From: Pseudomonas putida | Lineage (GTDB): Bacteria; Pseudomonadota; Gammaproteobacteria; Pseudomonadales; Pseudomonadaceae | Direction: 5' to 3' | DNA: 64,000 nt | Assembly: GCF_026625125.1 (NCBI RefSeq) | Contig: NZ_CP113097.1 | Location: 620,001-684,000 of the forward strand | Part shown: piece by piece, positions 41,697-49,633 of the stretch | Numbering within the stretch: position 1 is the stretch's first letter | How the letters are laid out: each line of letters starts with the position of its first letter | Notes under the pieces: model-generated | The model's database searches: none | Seen by the model: the letters and a program-made list of their open reading frames with translations, nothing else | Told to the model about the DNA's origin: nothing | Program-made: the position numbers and the translations under genes

Positions 41697-42388
41697 CACA
41701 GGCGTTCCGTATCGACCAGGATGTACCCTTGGCCACGTACGGCCTGTATCTGTACATGCTGGGCACCGATATCTGCCAGCTTGCGGCGCAGGTTGCACAC
41801 ATGCACGTCCAGCCCGCGGTCCAGGCGGGTGTAGGCGCGGTGCAGTACGGTCTGGTAGAGAAAGGCTTTGCTCAAGGCCTCGCCGGGGTGGGCGCTCAAG
41901 GTGGCCAGCAAGCGAAACTCAGAGCCCGTGAGGCCGGCAGCCTTGCCGTGGTGAACGACATCCTGATGGTCATGGTCGAGCATCACCTCGCCGGCGTCGG
42001 TTGCCGCTACCGGCCTGCGGTCAAAGGCCACCCGGCGCATCAGGGCATCGACCCGCGCGTCCAGCTCCGCCAGGCTGAAGGGTTTGGGCAGGTAGTCGTC
42101 CGCGCCCCGGGTAAAGCCACTGATGCGGTCCTGCTCGGCGCCCAGTGCCGACATCAGCATCACCGGCACTGCCTGCTGGCGGCGCAATTCGTCGAGCAGG
42201 CTAAGGCCGTCCAGGCCAGGCAGCATGATGTCCAGCAACACCAGATCGAAGCCATCGTGTTGCACCGCGTTCAACGCCTGCGGGCCGGTGGCGCAGGCGT
42301 TGACCAGAAAGCCCCGCTTCAGGAAGTGGCGCTGGAGGTCCTCACGCAGGCGTGGGTCATCTTCGACGAGCAGGAGTGAGGTTGGCAT
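41696..42388 (-). CDS. OmpR-family response regulator
   Basis: 230 aa. Receiver domain with phospho-acceptor Asp in LVLLDIMLPG (about residue 53) and Lys in DDYLPKPF, then a winged-helix DNA-binding domain (RGLDVHVCNLRRKL...VRGQGYIL). Divergent from the TonB-dependent receptor gene, which it likely activates. A Fur-like sequence lies just upstream. Confidence 0.88.
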   Translation of the reverse strand: MPTSLLLVEDDPRLREDLQRHFLKRGFLVNACATGPQALNAVQHDGFDLVLLDIMLPGLDGLSLLDELRRQQAVPVMLMSALGAEQDRISGFTRGADDYLPKPFSLAELDARVDALMRRVAFDRRPVAATDAGEVMLDHDHQDVVHHGKAAGLTGSEFRLLATLSAHPGEALSKAFLYQTVLHRAYTRLDRGLDVHVCNLRRKLADIGAQHVQIQAVRGQGYILVDTERL

Positions 42389-42397
42389 TGGCGGTCT

Positions 42398-42416
42398 TTA
42401 ATGAGAATTCGTATCA
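42398..42416 (-). promoter_or_regulatory. Candidate Fur box upstream of the response regulator
   Basis: TTAATGAGAATTCGTATCA keeps the AATGAGAAT...TATC pattern of Pseudomonas Fur sites and lies 10-28 bp before the start codon. Confidence 0.45.
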
Positions 42417-42523
42417 GTTGGCGATCATCCCATTGCATGCAGGCTAAGGGCAATCACCCCGTGGCGGGTGCATGTGTTAAGAAGGTTAATCCTGCTGCAC
42501 CCCCCGTTTTCGTCCGGTATCGT

Positions 42524-42552
42524 TCGCAAAAAGCAACGTATGTCGTTTGCGA
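42524..42552. promoter_or_regulatory. Inverted repeat, possible operator of the receptor gene
   Basis: TCGCAAA and TTTGCGA are perfect inverted half-sites separated by 15 bp, ending 29 bp before the TonB receptor start codon, in the divergent control region. Confidence 0.45.
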
Positions 42553-42580
42553 TTAAATATCATTTGGGCGAAGGTGTGCC

Positions 42581-44755
42581 ATGAGCAGTTTCAAAGGTGT
42601 GGGGAGCCCGCGACGGGCGCGGGGCTGGCTGATGCTGGGGTTGTTGGCGCCGTTTTCATTCTCGGCATTGGCCGAAACGGTAGCCAATGAGGTCGCTGCG
42701 GACACCTCGCTCGACCTGCCGGCATTGACCATCGAAGGCAACCGCCTGTACGACATGCTGCCTTCGGAAGAAACCGGCGGTTACAGCGTCGACGCTGCCA
42801 CCGTCGGCACCAAGACCCCCGCGTCGCTCAAGGAAATACCGCAGTCGGTCACTGTCTACACCCAGGACTACGTCAAAGACCGCCAGTTCGTGCACCTCGA
42901 TGACCTGGCCAAGTACACCGCTGGGCTGCGCACCCTGACAAACGACAGCGGGCGCTCGTCGATCTATGCCCGTGGCTACGAGTACAGCGAGTTCAACATC
43001 GATGGCCTGCCGGCGCCCATGGCCAGTATTTTCGGCACCGTGCCGTCGCTGGCGGCCTTCGATCGTGTGGAGATCATGCGCGGCCCGGCGGGGTTGTTCA
43101 GCAGCACCAGCGAGCTTGGCGGTATCGTCAACATGGTGCGCAAGCGCCCGACCGCCGAATTCCAGGGCCACGTCGAGGCCAGGTACGGCACCTGGGACAC
43201 CAACCACGAAGAAATCGACCTGGGCGGGCCGCTGGATGATGCAGGCCGGGTGCGTGGGCGCTTCGTGGCCTCGCGTGATGACACCAATGGGGAGGTGGAC
43301 TACAACGCCAACACCAGCAACAGCTACTACGGCGCGCTGGATATCGACCTTGATGACGACACCCAGCTGTCATTCGGCCTGATTCACGAAGTGAAGAACA
43401 TCACCCCGCACAACGGCTACCCGGCAACCCTGTCTGGTGAGGTGCCGGATTTCAGCCATTCGAAGTTCCTCGGCGCTGACTGGAACTACTTCGACGGCAA
43501 GACCACCGACCTGGTTGCCGAGTTGACGCACCGCTTCGACAACGGTGGTTATGGCCGTATCGCCGCCCGTGGCTCGCACCGCGACACCGACTACCTCTAT
43601 GCCTTTACCGCCACCAATGCCACCACCGGTGCCAACTCCGAGCGTGCCAGTGCCCGCGACTTCACCCAGGACACCTACTCGCTGGACGCCAGCTACAGCC
43701 AGCCGTTCGAAACCTTCGGCCAGGTCAGCGAATTCGTGGTGGGTACCGACTACAAGAACTACGACACCGAGTACCTCAACGGCACCACCAACCTGGGGGG
43801 CATCAACGTCGGCAGCTACTCGCCGACCCAGTTCGCCAAACCGTCGCCGAACTACAGCACCGAAACCGGCATGCAGGAGGAAGAGTACGGGCTGTACTCC
43901 AAGGTCACCTTCCGCCCGGTCGAGCGTTTGGCGCTGATTGCTGGTGGCCGATTCAGTTGGTATCGCGGTGATTTCTACACCACTACCCTGAGCACGGGTT
44001 CGACTGTCGATGACAACAAGCGCGTGGATGGGCGCTTCACGCCGTACGGTGGCGTCGTCTACGACCTGACCGATACCCATGCGCTGTATGCCAGCTATTC
44101 GCAGGTATTCAAGCCGCAGTCAGACACCGACAGCAATGGCCGGGTGCTCAAGCCGCGTGAAGGCGAGCAGTATGAGTTTGGCCTCAAGAGCAGTTACTTT
44201 GGCGGCGACCTCAATACCCGCCTCTCGGTATTCCGTTTGACCGACGAGAACCGCGCCAGCACCGACTATGACGAGGATGGCGTAGACACCGGGTTTTCGG
44301 TTGCATCGGGCAAGACGCGCGTGAAGGGTGCCGAAGTGGAAGTCAGCGGCAAGCTGACGCCGAACTGGGAGGTGCTGGCGGGCTACACCTGGATGGAAAC
44401 CGAAACCCTCGACGGTGATGCCGAAACCACCTTCTTCATCATGCCGCGCCACCAGGCGTCGCTGTGGAGCAAGTACACCATCAGCCAAGGGCCTTTGACC
44501 GGGCTGGCCATTGGTGGTGGCGTCTCGGCGATGAGCAACTTCCATTCCGAGAACGGCGGCGTGCGCATCGATGCGCCGGGGTACGCCACGGTGGATGCGA
44601 TGCTGTCGTACCCGGTTACCTCGAAGCTGACGGCCACCTTTAACGTCAACAACCTGTTGGACCGTGATTACCTGTCGCGGGTGGGGTCGACGTCGACGTT
44701 CAACTTCTATGGGCCTTCGCGCAGCATGATGGTTGGCGCGCGTTATGATTTCTGA
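42581..44755 (+). CDS. TonB-dependent siderophore receptor (FhuE-like)
   Basis: 724 aa outer-membrane receptor. Signal peptide (about 1-33), plug domain with SLKEIPQSVTVYTQDYVKD, IYARGYEYSEFNIDGLP and FDRVEIMRGPAGLFSS, then a beta barrel ending MMVGARYDF. The plug pattern is that of the TonB-siderophore family typified by FhuE/FoxA, so a hydroxamate or mixed siderophore is likelier than enterobactin. There is no N-terminal signalling (STN) domain, fitting control by the adjacent two-component system. Confidence 0.85.
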   Translation: MSSFKGVGSPRRARGWLMLGLLAPFSFSALAETVANEVAADTSLDLPALTIEGNRLYDMLPSEETGGYSVDAATVGTKTPASLKEIPQSVTVYTQDYVKDRQFVHLDDLAKYTAGLRTLTNDSGRSSIYARGYEYSEFNIDGLPAPMASIFGTVPSLAAFDRVEIMRGPAGLFSSTSELGGIVNMVRKRPTAEFQGHVEARYGTWDTNHEEIDLGGPLDDAGRVRGRFVASRDDTNGEVDYNANTSNSYYGALDIDLDDDTQLSFGLIHEVKNITPHNGYPATLSGEVPDFSHSKFLGADWNYFDGKTTDLVAELTHRFDNGGYGRIAARGSHRDTDYLYAFTATNATTGANSERASARDFTQDTYSLDASYSQPFETFGQVSEFVVGTDYKNYDTEYLNGTTNLGGINVGSYSPTQFAKPSPNYSTETGMQEEEYGLYSKVTFRPVERLALIAGGRFSWYRGDFYTTTLSTGSTVDDNKRVDGRFTPYGGVVYDLTDTHALYASYSQVFKPQSDTDSNGRVLKPREGEQYEFGLKSSYFGGDLNTRLSVFRLTDENRASTDYDEDGVDTGFSVASGKTRVKGAEVEVSGKLTPNWEVLAGYTWMETETLDGDAETTFFIMPRHQASLWSKYTISQGPLTGLAIGGGVSAMSNFHSENGGVRIDAPGYATVDAMLSYPVTSKLTATFNVNNLLDRDYLSRVGSTSTFNFYGPSRSMMVGARYDF

Positions 44756-44835
44756 CGTATTTTCCAGGAAATTGTCAGATTTTTACCGTTGCTTGTAGTC
44801 CATTTCTGAAATAGCTTGTTCCCGCCTTTTCGGCA

Positions 44836-44864
44836 TTGCGGTGCTTTTCTCTGCGGCCTAGTCT
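44836..44864 (+). promoter_or_regulatory. Candidate sigma-70 promoter of the structured leader
   Basis: TTGCGG (44836-44841) and TAGTCT (44859-44864) are separated by 17 bp. Transcription would start near 44871, exactly where the first hairpin of the leader begins. Confidence 0.5.
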
Positions 44865-44870
44865 GGGCCC

Positions 44871-45101
44871 GTCGTTGCCAAATCAGCGACCGGGCCTGCA
44901 AGCCCGCACAGAAAACGCATGCTTATCACCGAAAGCCAATGGTTTGCCATTGAGCGCGCTTGACGGTGGCTGCGTACGGGAGGTTTTCGAACCTGCCGGT
45001 TTTCGTTCTCTGTCCGGTCTTGCAGACCTGTACGTGGCCGCCACCCATCACACTGCAAGTCATGAGTGTGCGGCTCTAGTGAATCCACAGAGGGCTACAC
45101 C
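44871..45101 (+). ncRNA. Candidate structured 5' leader RNA
   Basis: A roughly 230-nt leader with consecutive hairpins. GTCGTTG/CAGCGAC at 44871-44890; CGGGC/GCCCG at 44891-44906; CAATGG-TTTG-CCATTG at 44937-44952; a closing stem GGTGGC/GCCACC (44965-44970 with 45040-45045) and GCGTAC/GTACGT (44972-44977 with 45030-45035) that encloses AGGTT-TTCG-AACCT (44981-44994) and GGTCT-TGC-AGACC (45016-45028); then CACACT/AGTGTG (45049-45070). This dense folding, starting at a promoter and ending just before a small gene, suggests a cis-regulatory RNA or sRNA. Function and family are unknown to me. Confidence 0.6.
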
Positions 45102-45344
45102 ATGCTTAAAATTGTCCCTGACCCACCCCATGATAATCATTCCCTTGAAGACACCCTGATCCAGGCCACGGACTATGCGCTGTGCGCCACGACCGTTGTG
45201 CACCAGGCACTGCTGCTGCATCCCAAGTCACCGGCATCGGTTTTGATGATGACCTCGCTGCATGAAATGGAGGCGTTACGGGTTTTGCTCGAGTCGGCGC
45301 TGATCCAGGTGCAGATGCCCACAGGCCCTCGGACCTTGCATTAG
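45102..45344 (+). CDS. Small DUF6124-like protein
   Basis: 80 aa. MLKIVPDPP at the start, a helical middle (LEDTLIQATDYALCATTVVHQALLL) and HEMEALRVLLESAL near the end resemble small Pseudomonas proteins of the DUF6124/DUF3077 group, which have no known function. No signal peptide. ATG at 45102 has AGAGGG upstream; the frame also opens at a GTG at 45066 inside the leader, but that would be part of the last hairpin. Confidence 0.7.
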   Translation: MLKIVPDPPHDNHSLEDTLIQATDYALCATTVVHQALLLHPKSPASVLMMTSLHEMEALRVLLESALIQVQMPTGPRTLH

Positions 45345-45368
45345 GGCTTGGAAGATTTGCCGCCTATA

Positions 45369-45402
45369 CCGGCCCTATCGCCGGCAAGCCGGCTCCCACA
45401 GG
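45369..45402. repeat. REP element
   Basis: CTATCGCCGGCAAGCCGGCT followed by CCCACAGG; forms an inverted pair with the REP at 45454-45499. Confidence 0.8.
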
Positions 45403-45453
45403 TTTCAGCGGCGGTGCGGGCACTGGAGCCCAACAGTCTTGCTCAACTTCTAA

Positions 45454-45499
45454 AAGCTGGCGCCATCCCTGTGGGAGCCGGCTTGCCGGCGAGAGGCCA
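45454..45499. repeat. Extended REP element
   Basis: AAGCTGGCGCCATCCCTGTG followed by GGAGCCGGCTTGCCGGCGAG. The same extended layout, including the AAGCTGGCGC flank, recurs inside the coding region of the sigma-54 activator at 57171-57220. Confidence 0.75.
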
Positions 45500-45533
45500 G
45501 GCCGGCCAGCGCAAATTTCAAGGAGATTGAACA

Positions 45534-45669
45534 ATGACCACTGACACAACCAGGTTCGACCATAAACGGCCTGATGGATGAGAAACCCATGATGATCTGG
45601 GCTTCGCATTACCTCAGTGCCATGGCCAAGGCGCTGATGGATGGTGCCGAGCTGGGCATGAAGCATTAA
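45534..45669 (+). pseudogene. Truncated and frameshifted DUF3077-like gene
   Basis: A strong ribosome binding site (AAGGAGATTGA) precedes ATG 45534, which opens MTTDTTRFDHKRPDG and then stops at 45579-45581. From 45574 a second frame reads MDEKPMMIWASHYLSAMAKA then LMDGAELGMKH and stops at 45669. The start and the WASHYLSAMAKALMD end are both typical of small Pseudomonas DUF3077 proteins, but the middle is missing, so this looks like an internal deletion with frameshift. The 563-bp gap 45345-45907 otherwise holds REPs and a terminator. Confidence 0.5.
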
Positions 45670-45911
45670 GAGCAGGCATTAAAAAGCCGGCTTGTGGCCG
45701 GCTTCTCGGGGACGCTTCCGGCTAATTTATGGTAAGCCGCAACCGCCTTAACTGGGTGGCCATCAAAGGCCTGAAAAAGATGGCGAACGTTCGTGTGAAA
45801 CGTTGCCGAGCCCTCTGGCCTGCGGCTTGCGCCGGTCGGGGCTGAATGTGGCGCGTAGCATACAAGGGCCTGCTCAGGATGCCCAGCAAAAAATGGCACA
45901 GGGTGTTTCAT
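45666..45911 (-). CDS. Uncertain 81-aa ORF coupled to the S24-type regulator
   Basis: 81 codons, start ATG overlapping the regulator's stop as ATGA, a classic coupling arrangement. The product (MKHPVPFFAGHPEQALVCY...) has no recognised domain, signal peptide or helix, and its last part is encoded by the terminator hairpin, which argues against it being a gene. It may be a chance frame. Confidence 0.25.
   Translation of the reverse strand: MKHPVPFFAGHPEQALVCYAPHSAPTGASRRPEGSATFHTNVRHLFQAFDGHPVKAVAAYHKLAGSVPEKPATSRLFNACS
45684..45704. terminator. Perfect hairpin, likely terminator
   Basis: AAGCCGGC-TTGTG-GCCGGCTT is a perfect 8-bp stem 14 bp past the pseudogene stop. It is preceded by AAA on the plus strand, so on the minus strand it ends in TTTTT, fitting intrinsic termination of leftward transcription from the S24 regulator. 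Confidence 0.55.
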
Positions 45912-46615
45912 TCAGGGCGTTGCCGGCAAAAATGCGACCAGTGGAACACCCAGCCGAGTATCTCCAAGTGCTGTGCCTGGCGCTGGGCAGGGGTGAAGCG
46001 TTCCACGGTGTAGTTGCGCCTGTCGTGACTGTGCAGGCACAGGATGCCGTTGTGGCCGAGGCTGAGGCTGTTCACCCGGAGGGTGCCATTGTGCAGCAGG
46101 GCATAGGTTTCACCGTCCTTGACCCGGGTCTGGCTGACGTCAATGGCCACTATCGCGTCGGATGGAACCCACGGCGCCATGTTTTGGCTTGGCATGGCCA
46201 GGCAAACGACACTATCCATTCCAACGCCCAAGGCCTGCAGCGCTTCAAGCGGCAGTTGCAGGTACTTGCCCTCCAGCGCGACGAGCTTGCCGTCGTGCAC
46301 TTGCTGAAATGGCACCTGCAAGAGCCGGGTAGCCTGGGTCGACAGCAAGGAGAGCGCATTACCAGTATCAGGGGCGGGCTGCAGGGCGCGGCTGCGCAGG
46401 ATCGAACTGGGGTGTTTGGGGCCTTCGCCACAGCGCAGCCAGCGCCGGTGTACGCAGAACAGGTCGGCAAGTTCGTCCAGGCGAGCCAGGGGAATGCCGC
46501 GCTTGAACCAGTTGTTCACGTGCTGGGCCGTCAAACCACGCTGGGCGGCGAGATCGGCAGGGGTCAAGCCACACTCGTGGAGGAGGGCCTTGAGGCGGTC
46601 ACCGGAGGTTTTCAT
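45908..46615 (-). CDS. S24/LexA-like HTH regulator with lost protease residues
   Basis: 235 aa with phage-repressor architecture: an N-terminal HTH (about 15-45, LTPADLAAQRGLTAQHVNNW) and a C-terminal S24 peptidase-like domain (about 110-225). In LexA-type proteins the catalytic Ser lies in SM-x-x and the Lys in VKRL; here the matching places read QNMAP and RVNSL, so both appear replaced by Asn. Self-cleavage on DNA damage is therefore unlikely. No prophage genes adjoin it. ATG start at 46615. Confidence 0.75.
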   Translation of the reverse strand: MKTSGDRLKALLHECGLTPADLAAQRGLTAQHVNNWFKRGIPLARLDELADLFCVHRRWLRCGEGPKHPSSILRSRALQPAPDTGNALSLLSTQATRLLQVPFQQVHDGKLVALEGKYLQLPLEALQALGVGMDSVVCLAMPSQNMAPWVPSDAIVAIDVSQTRVKDGETYALLHNGTLRVNSLSLGHNGILCLHSHDRRNYTVERFTPAQRQAQHLEILGWVFHWSHFCRQRPE

Positions 46616-46743
46616 GCACCGGAGTGTACCGGCGGTGTGCCAGTAGGGATACGAACCAGGTGTTGACGTGACGTGTACGAAAAGCGCCTAGGTGTAGGAC
46701 CCTGGATTAGGACCTTGTAGGATTTTTTGCCACAGCGGCACGC

Positions 46744-46769
46744 ACAAAAAACCCCGCCGAAGCGGGGCT
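46744..46769 (-). terminator. Intrinsic terminator of ppa
   Basis: On the minus strand GCCCCGC-TTCG-GCGGGGT is followed by TTTTTT. Stem, tetraloop and U-run are all classical; it begins about 15 bp past the ppa stop. Confidence 0.9.
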
Positions 46770-46783
46770 TGGTGCATACGGTA

Positions 46784-47311
46784 TCAGCCCTTGTAGGCAG
46801 CAACCGATTTGGTGATCGCGGCGCGGGCGGCGTCGGCGCCTTCCCAGCCCTCGATCTTGACCCACTTGCCCTTCTCGAGATCTTTGTAGTTCGCGAAGAA
46901 GTGCTCGATCTGCTGGATCAGCAGTGCTGGCAGGTCAGTGTATTCCTTGACGTCGACATACAGCTGCGACAGCTTGTCGTGCGGCACAGCGATGACCTTG
47001 GCGTCGCCGCCGCCGTCGTCGGTCATGTTCAGAACGCCGACCGGGCGGGCACGGATGACCGAACCAGGGGCGACCGGGTAAGGGGTAACCACCAGCACGT
47101 CCAGCGGATCACCGTCGTCGGCCAGGGTGTTTGGAATGAAGCCGTAGTTGGCCGGGTAGAACATCGGGGTGGCCATGAAGCGATCGACGAACAGGGTATC
47201 GCTGTCCTTGTCGATTTCGTACTTGATCGGCGCGTGGTTGGCCGGGATCTCGATGGCGACGTAGATGTCGTTCGGCAGGTCTTTGCCAGCCGGAATCTTG
47301 CTGTAGCTCAT
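46784..47311 (-). CDS. ppa: Inorganic pyrophosphatase
   Basis: 175 aa family I enzyme. [18 protein letters not shown] near residue 20, [17 protein letters not shown] and [10 protein letters not shown] (Mg-binding aspartates) and [18 protein letters not shown] are conserved. It hydrolyses pyrophosphate in the cytoplasm. Own terminator downstream. Confidence 0.96.
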
Positions 47312-47404
47312 TGGGCAGTGCCCCCGTGTTTGATCAAAAAAGTGGCGGCGATTATAGGCACATTCGGCCAGGGCATGCCACGCCCCACCTGATGCGCGGG
47401 CGCA

Positions 47405-48220
47405 TCAGGTGGGGCTTTGGCGGTAGTCAGGGTGTTCGTCCTGCAACCGCGTCAGGCGCGCCAGAGGGTCCTGGCGGTAGAACAGCGACAGTTGCCGGTA
47501 CACCTGCGGATAAGCTTGCTGCAAGAGGTCGGGTGCGCTGAAGAAGTACTCGCTGGTGACGGCGAAGAACTCTGCCGGGTTTTCGGCCGCATAAGGGTCG
47601 ATGGCCGTTTGCGCTTCAGGGTCGGCGTCCAACTGGCGGTTGAGGTCGTCATACGCCTGCTGCATGGCCGTGGCCCAGGCTTCGACCTGCATGTCGCTGT
47701 GCAGCGGTGGCAGGCCATTGGCATCGCCATTGAGCATGTCGAGCTTGTGCGCCAGCTCGTGGATCACCAGGTTGTAGGCTTCCCAGCCGCCGCTGGCCAG
47801 CACCCCGGCCCAGGCCATGATCACCGGGCCCTGCTGCCACGCCTCGCCGCTGTGTTCACCATCCCAGACATGCTCCACGCCACTGGCGTCGCGGTGGCGC
47901 TGGGGGCTTTTGAAGTCGTCCGGGTAGAGGATGATCTCGTGAAAGCCCTGGTACCAGTTGAGGTCCCCCAGGTGCAACAGCGGTAGTTGAGCCTGGGCAG
48001 CCAGGAACAGGCGTTGCTGATCATCCAGCTCGACGCCGGGCAGGGTGGTCAGGTGCTTGTCGAGCAGGAACAGGATGCACGCATCACGGAGCCGACGGTC
48101 TTCGTCGTCGCTGATGCCATCGAGCATCGGCAGGCGTTCACGGATCGCCTGCCATTGCTGTGGGTCGACCGGGTAGCGCGCCAGGGTTCGCTTACGCCGC
48201 CAGGCGCTGAAGGACCACAT
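47405..48220 (-). CDS. mtfA: MtfA-like zinc-dependent peptidase
   Basis: 271 aa M90-family metallopeptidase. The zinc motif HELAH (in LVIHELAHKLDMLNG, near residue 150) and the downstream ENPAEFFAVTSEYFF with the third ligand Glu are present. In enteric bacteria MtfA binds the regulator Mlc and cleaves peptides. ATG at 48220 gives MWSFSAWRRKR; the longer frame runs into the upstream DedA gene. It is 8 bp downstream of that gene. Confidence 0.88.
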   Translation of the reverse strand: MWSFSAWRRKRTLARYPVDPQQWQAIRERLPMLDGISDDEDRRLRDACILFLLDKHLTTLPGVELDDQQRLFLAAQAQLPLLHLGDLNWYQGFHEIILYPDDFKSPQRHRDASGVEHVWDGEHSGEAWQQGPVIMAWAGVLASGGWEAYNLVIHELAHKLDMLNGDANGLPPLHSDMQVEAWATAMQQAYDDLNRQLDADPEAQTAIDPYAAENPAEFFAVTSEYFFSAPDLLQQAYPQVYRQLSLFYRQDPLARLTRLQDEHPDYRQSPT

Positions 48221-48228
48221 GGCGTTCG

Positions 48229-48876
48229 TCAGTGTGCCTTGGCGGTGCGGCCCAGGCGCCCGCGCAGCAGGCCCAGGACCATCGGCACCAGCGACAGGAA
48301 GATGATGCCGACCACCATCAGCGAGAGGTGCTGCTTGATGAACGGCACGTTGCCGAAGAAGTAGCCGAGGGTCACCAGGCCGCCGACCCACAGCAGCGAG
48401 CCTGCAACGCTGAAGGCCAGGAAACGCGGGTAGTGCATGTGGGCGATGCCAGCGACGAACGGTGCGAAGGTACGCAGGATTGGCAAGAAGCGTGCGAGGG
48501 TCACGGTTTTGCCACCATGGCGTTCATAGAACTCATGGGTGCGCTGCAGGTAGTCGCGGCGGAAGATTTTCGAATTGGGTTTGTTGAACAGCCGTTCACC
48601 TGCCGTTCGCCCGATCACGTAGTTGGTGCTGTCACCCATGATTGCGGCGGCCATCAGCAGGCCGGCCAGCAGTACCGGGTCCATGCCGCCACCGGCGGCC
48701 ACGGCGCCGGCGATGAACAGCAGGGAATCACCCGGCAGGAAGGGCATCACCACCAGCCCGGTCTCGCAGAAAATCACGGTGAACAGGATCGCGTAGATCC
48801 AGGGGCCGTAATTGGTGACCAGCAGATCAAGGTAGGCATCGAGATGCAGGATGAGGTCCAGCGGGTTGAAATCCAT
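48229..48876 (-). CDS. DedA family membrane protein
   Basis: 215 aa, several helices. The signatures FCETGLVVMPFLPGDSLLF (about 37-55) and GRFLPILRTFAPFVAG-like (ARFLPILRTFAPFVAGIAHM, about 130-149) are those of DedA/SNARE-associated proteins, now linked to lipid scrambling/transport in the inner membrane. ATG at 48876 is chosen over an in-frame GTG at 48885. Confidence 0.9.
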   Translation of the reverse strand: MDFNPLDLILHLDAYLDLLVTNYGPWIYAILFTVIFCETGLVVMPFLPGDSLLFIAGAVAAGGGMDPVLLAGLLMAAAIMGDSTNYVIGRTAGERLFNKPNSKIFRRDYLQRTHEFYERHGGKTVTLARFLPILRTFAPFVAGIAHMHYPRFLAFSVAGSLLWVGGLVTLGYFFGNVPFIKQHLSLMVVGIIFLSLVPMVLGLLRGRLGRTAKAH

Positions 48877-49028
48877 GTACAGCACCTGTGTTCTTGACCC
48901 GCAGCGACGGGCGAGCGGACGAGCGGTAGGGTAAATTTTCAGACATGCCAGGAGCGGGCATTATACGGCCAAGTGGCGAGGATGCCCGGAGAGTTTGTAG
49001 CGGGGGGTTACTGAGGGTGCCTTTGCTG

Positions 49029-49056
49029 GCCCGATCGCCGGCCAGCCGGCGCTCGG
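49029..49056. repeat. REP element
   Basis: CGATCGCCGGCCAGCCGGCG between the GNAT gene end and the DedA gene start. Confidence 0.7.
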
Positions 49057-49067
49057 GCCAGTACGGG

Positions 49068-49526
49068 TCAGTCTTGACTGATCGGCAAAATGTAGCTTTC
49101 GAACTCGGTATCTTTGCGAAAACCGATGGATTCATAGGTCCTCTGCGCTACCTCGTTGTTGGCGCTGGTCGAAACCCGCATGCGCACGGCCTGGGTGTCC
49201 TTGGCCATCTTCTTGGCCTCACGGATCAGATGGTCGGCCACCAGCATGCGCCGTGAGTCTTCGGCCACATAGATGTCGTTGAGAATCCACACGCGCTTGA
49301 GCGACAGCGACGAGAAGCTCGGGTACAACTGGCAAAAGCCCAGCAGTTTGGCGTCGTCATCGTCCGGCAATGCCAGGTAGATGACCGATTCGTCGCGTTT
49401 GAGGCGCGTTTCCAGGAATTTGCGCGAGCTGTCCGGGTAGGGCAGTTGCCCATAGAACTCACGGTATCGGACGAACAGCGGGGTGAGCAGGTCGAGGTGT
49501 TCCAGGGTTGCCTTGATGATGCGCAT
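49068..49526 (-). CDS. GNAT family N-acetyltransferase
   Basis: 152 aa. The acetyl-CoA binding region is IYVAEDSRRMLVADHLIREAKKMA (motif A variant, about 85-110), followed by VSTSANNEVAQRTYESIGF, the typical GNAT C-terminal NxxAxxxYexxGF. Substrate unknown. Single gene between REP sequence and the eut region. Confidence 0.85.
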   Translation of the reverse strand: MRIIKATLEHLDLLTPLFVRYREFYGQLPYPDSSRKFLETRLKRDESVIYLALPDDDDAKLLGFCQLYPSFSSLSLKRVWILNDIYVAEDSRRMLVADHLIREAKKMAKDTQAVRMRVSTSANNEVAQRTYESIGFRKDTEFESYILPISQD

Positions 49527-49633
49527 GTGCGGCCCTCAGAGTCCATTTGGGAAACAGCGGAATGCCAGCAGCTTTCGATAGCATGCTGCCCAATGCAGGC
49601 TAGAAGCGCAATCCGCCGTCCGTGACATGTTTT

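Noticed and set aside
44858..45088. 76-codon minus-strand ORF across the structured leader
   Set aside because: Its openness follows from the hairpin-rich sequence; no ribosome binding site or recognisable product.
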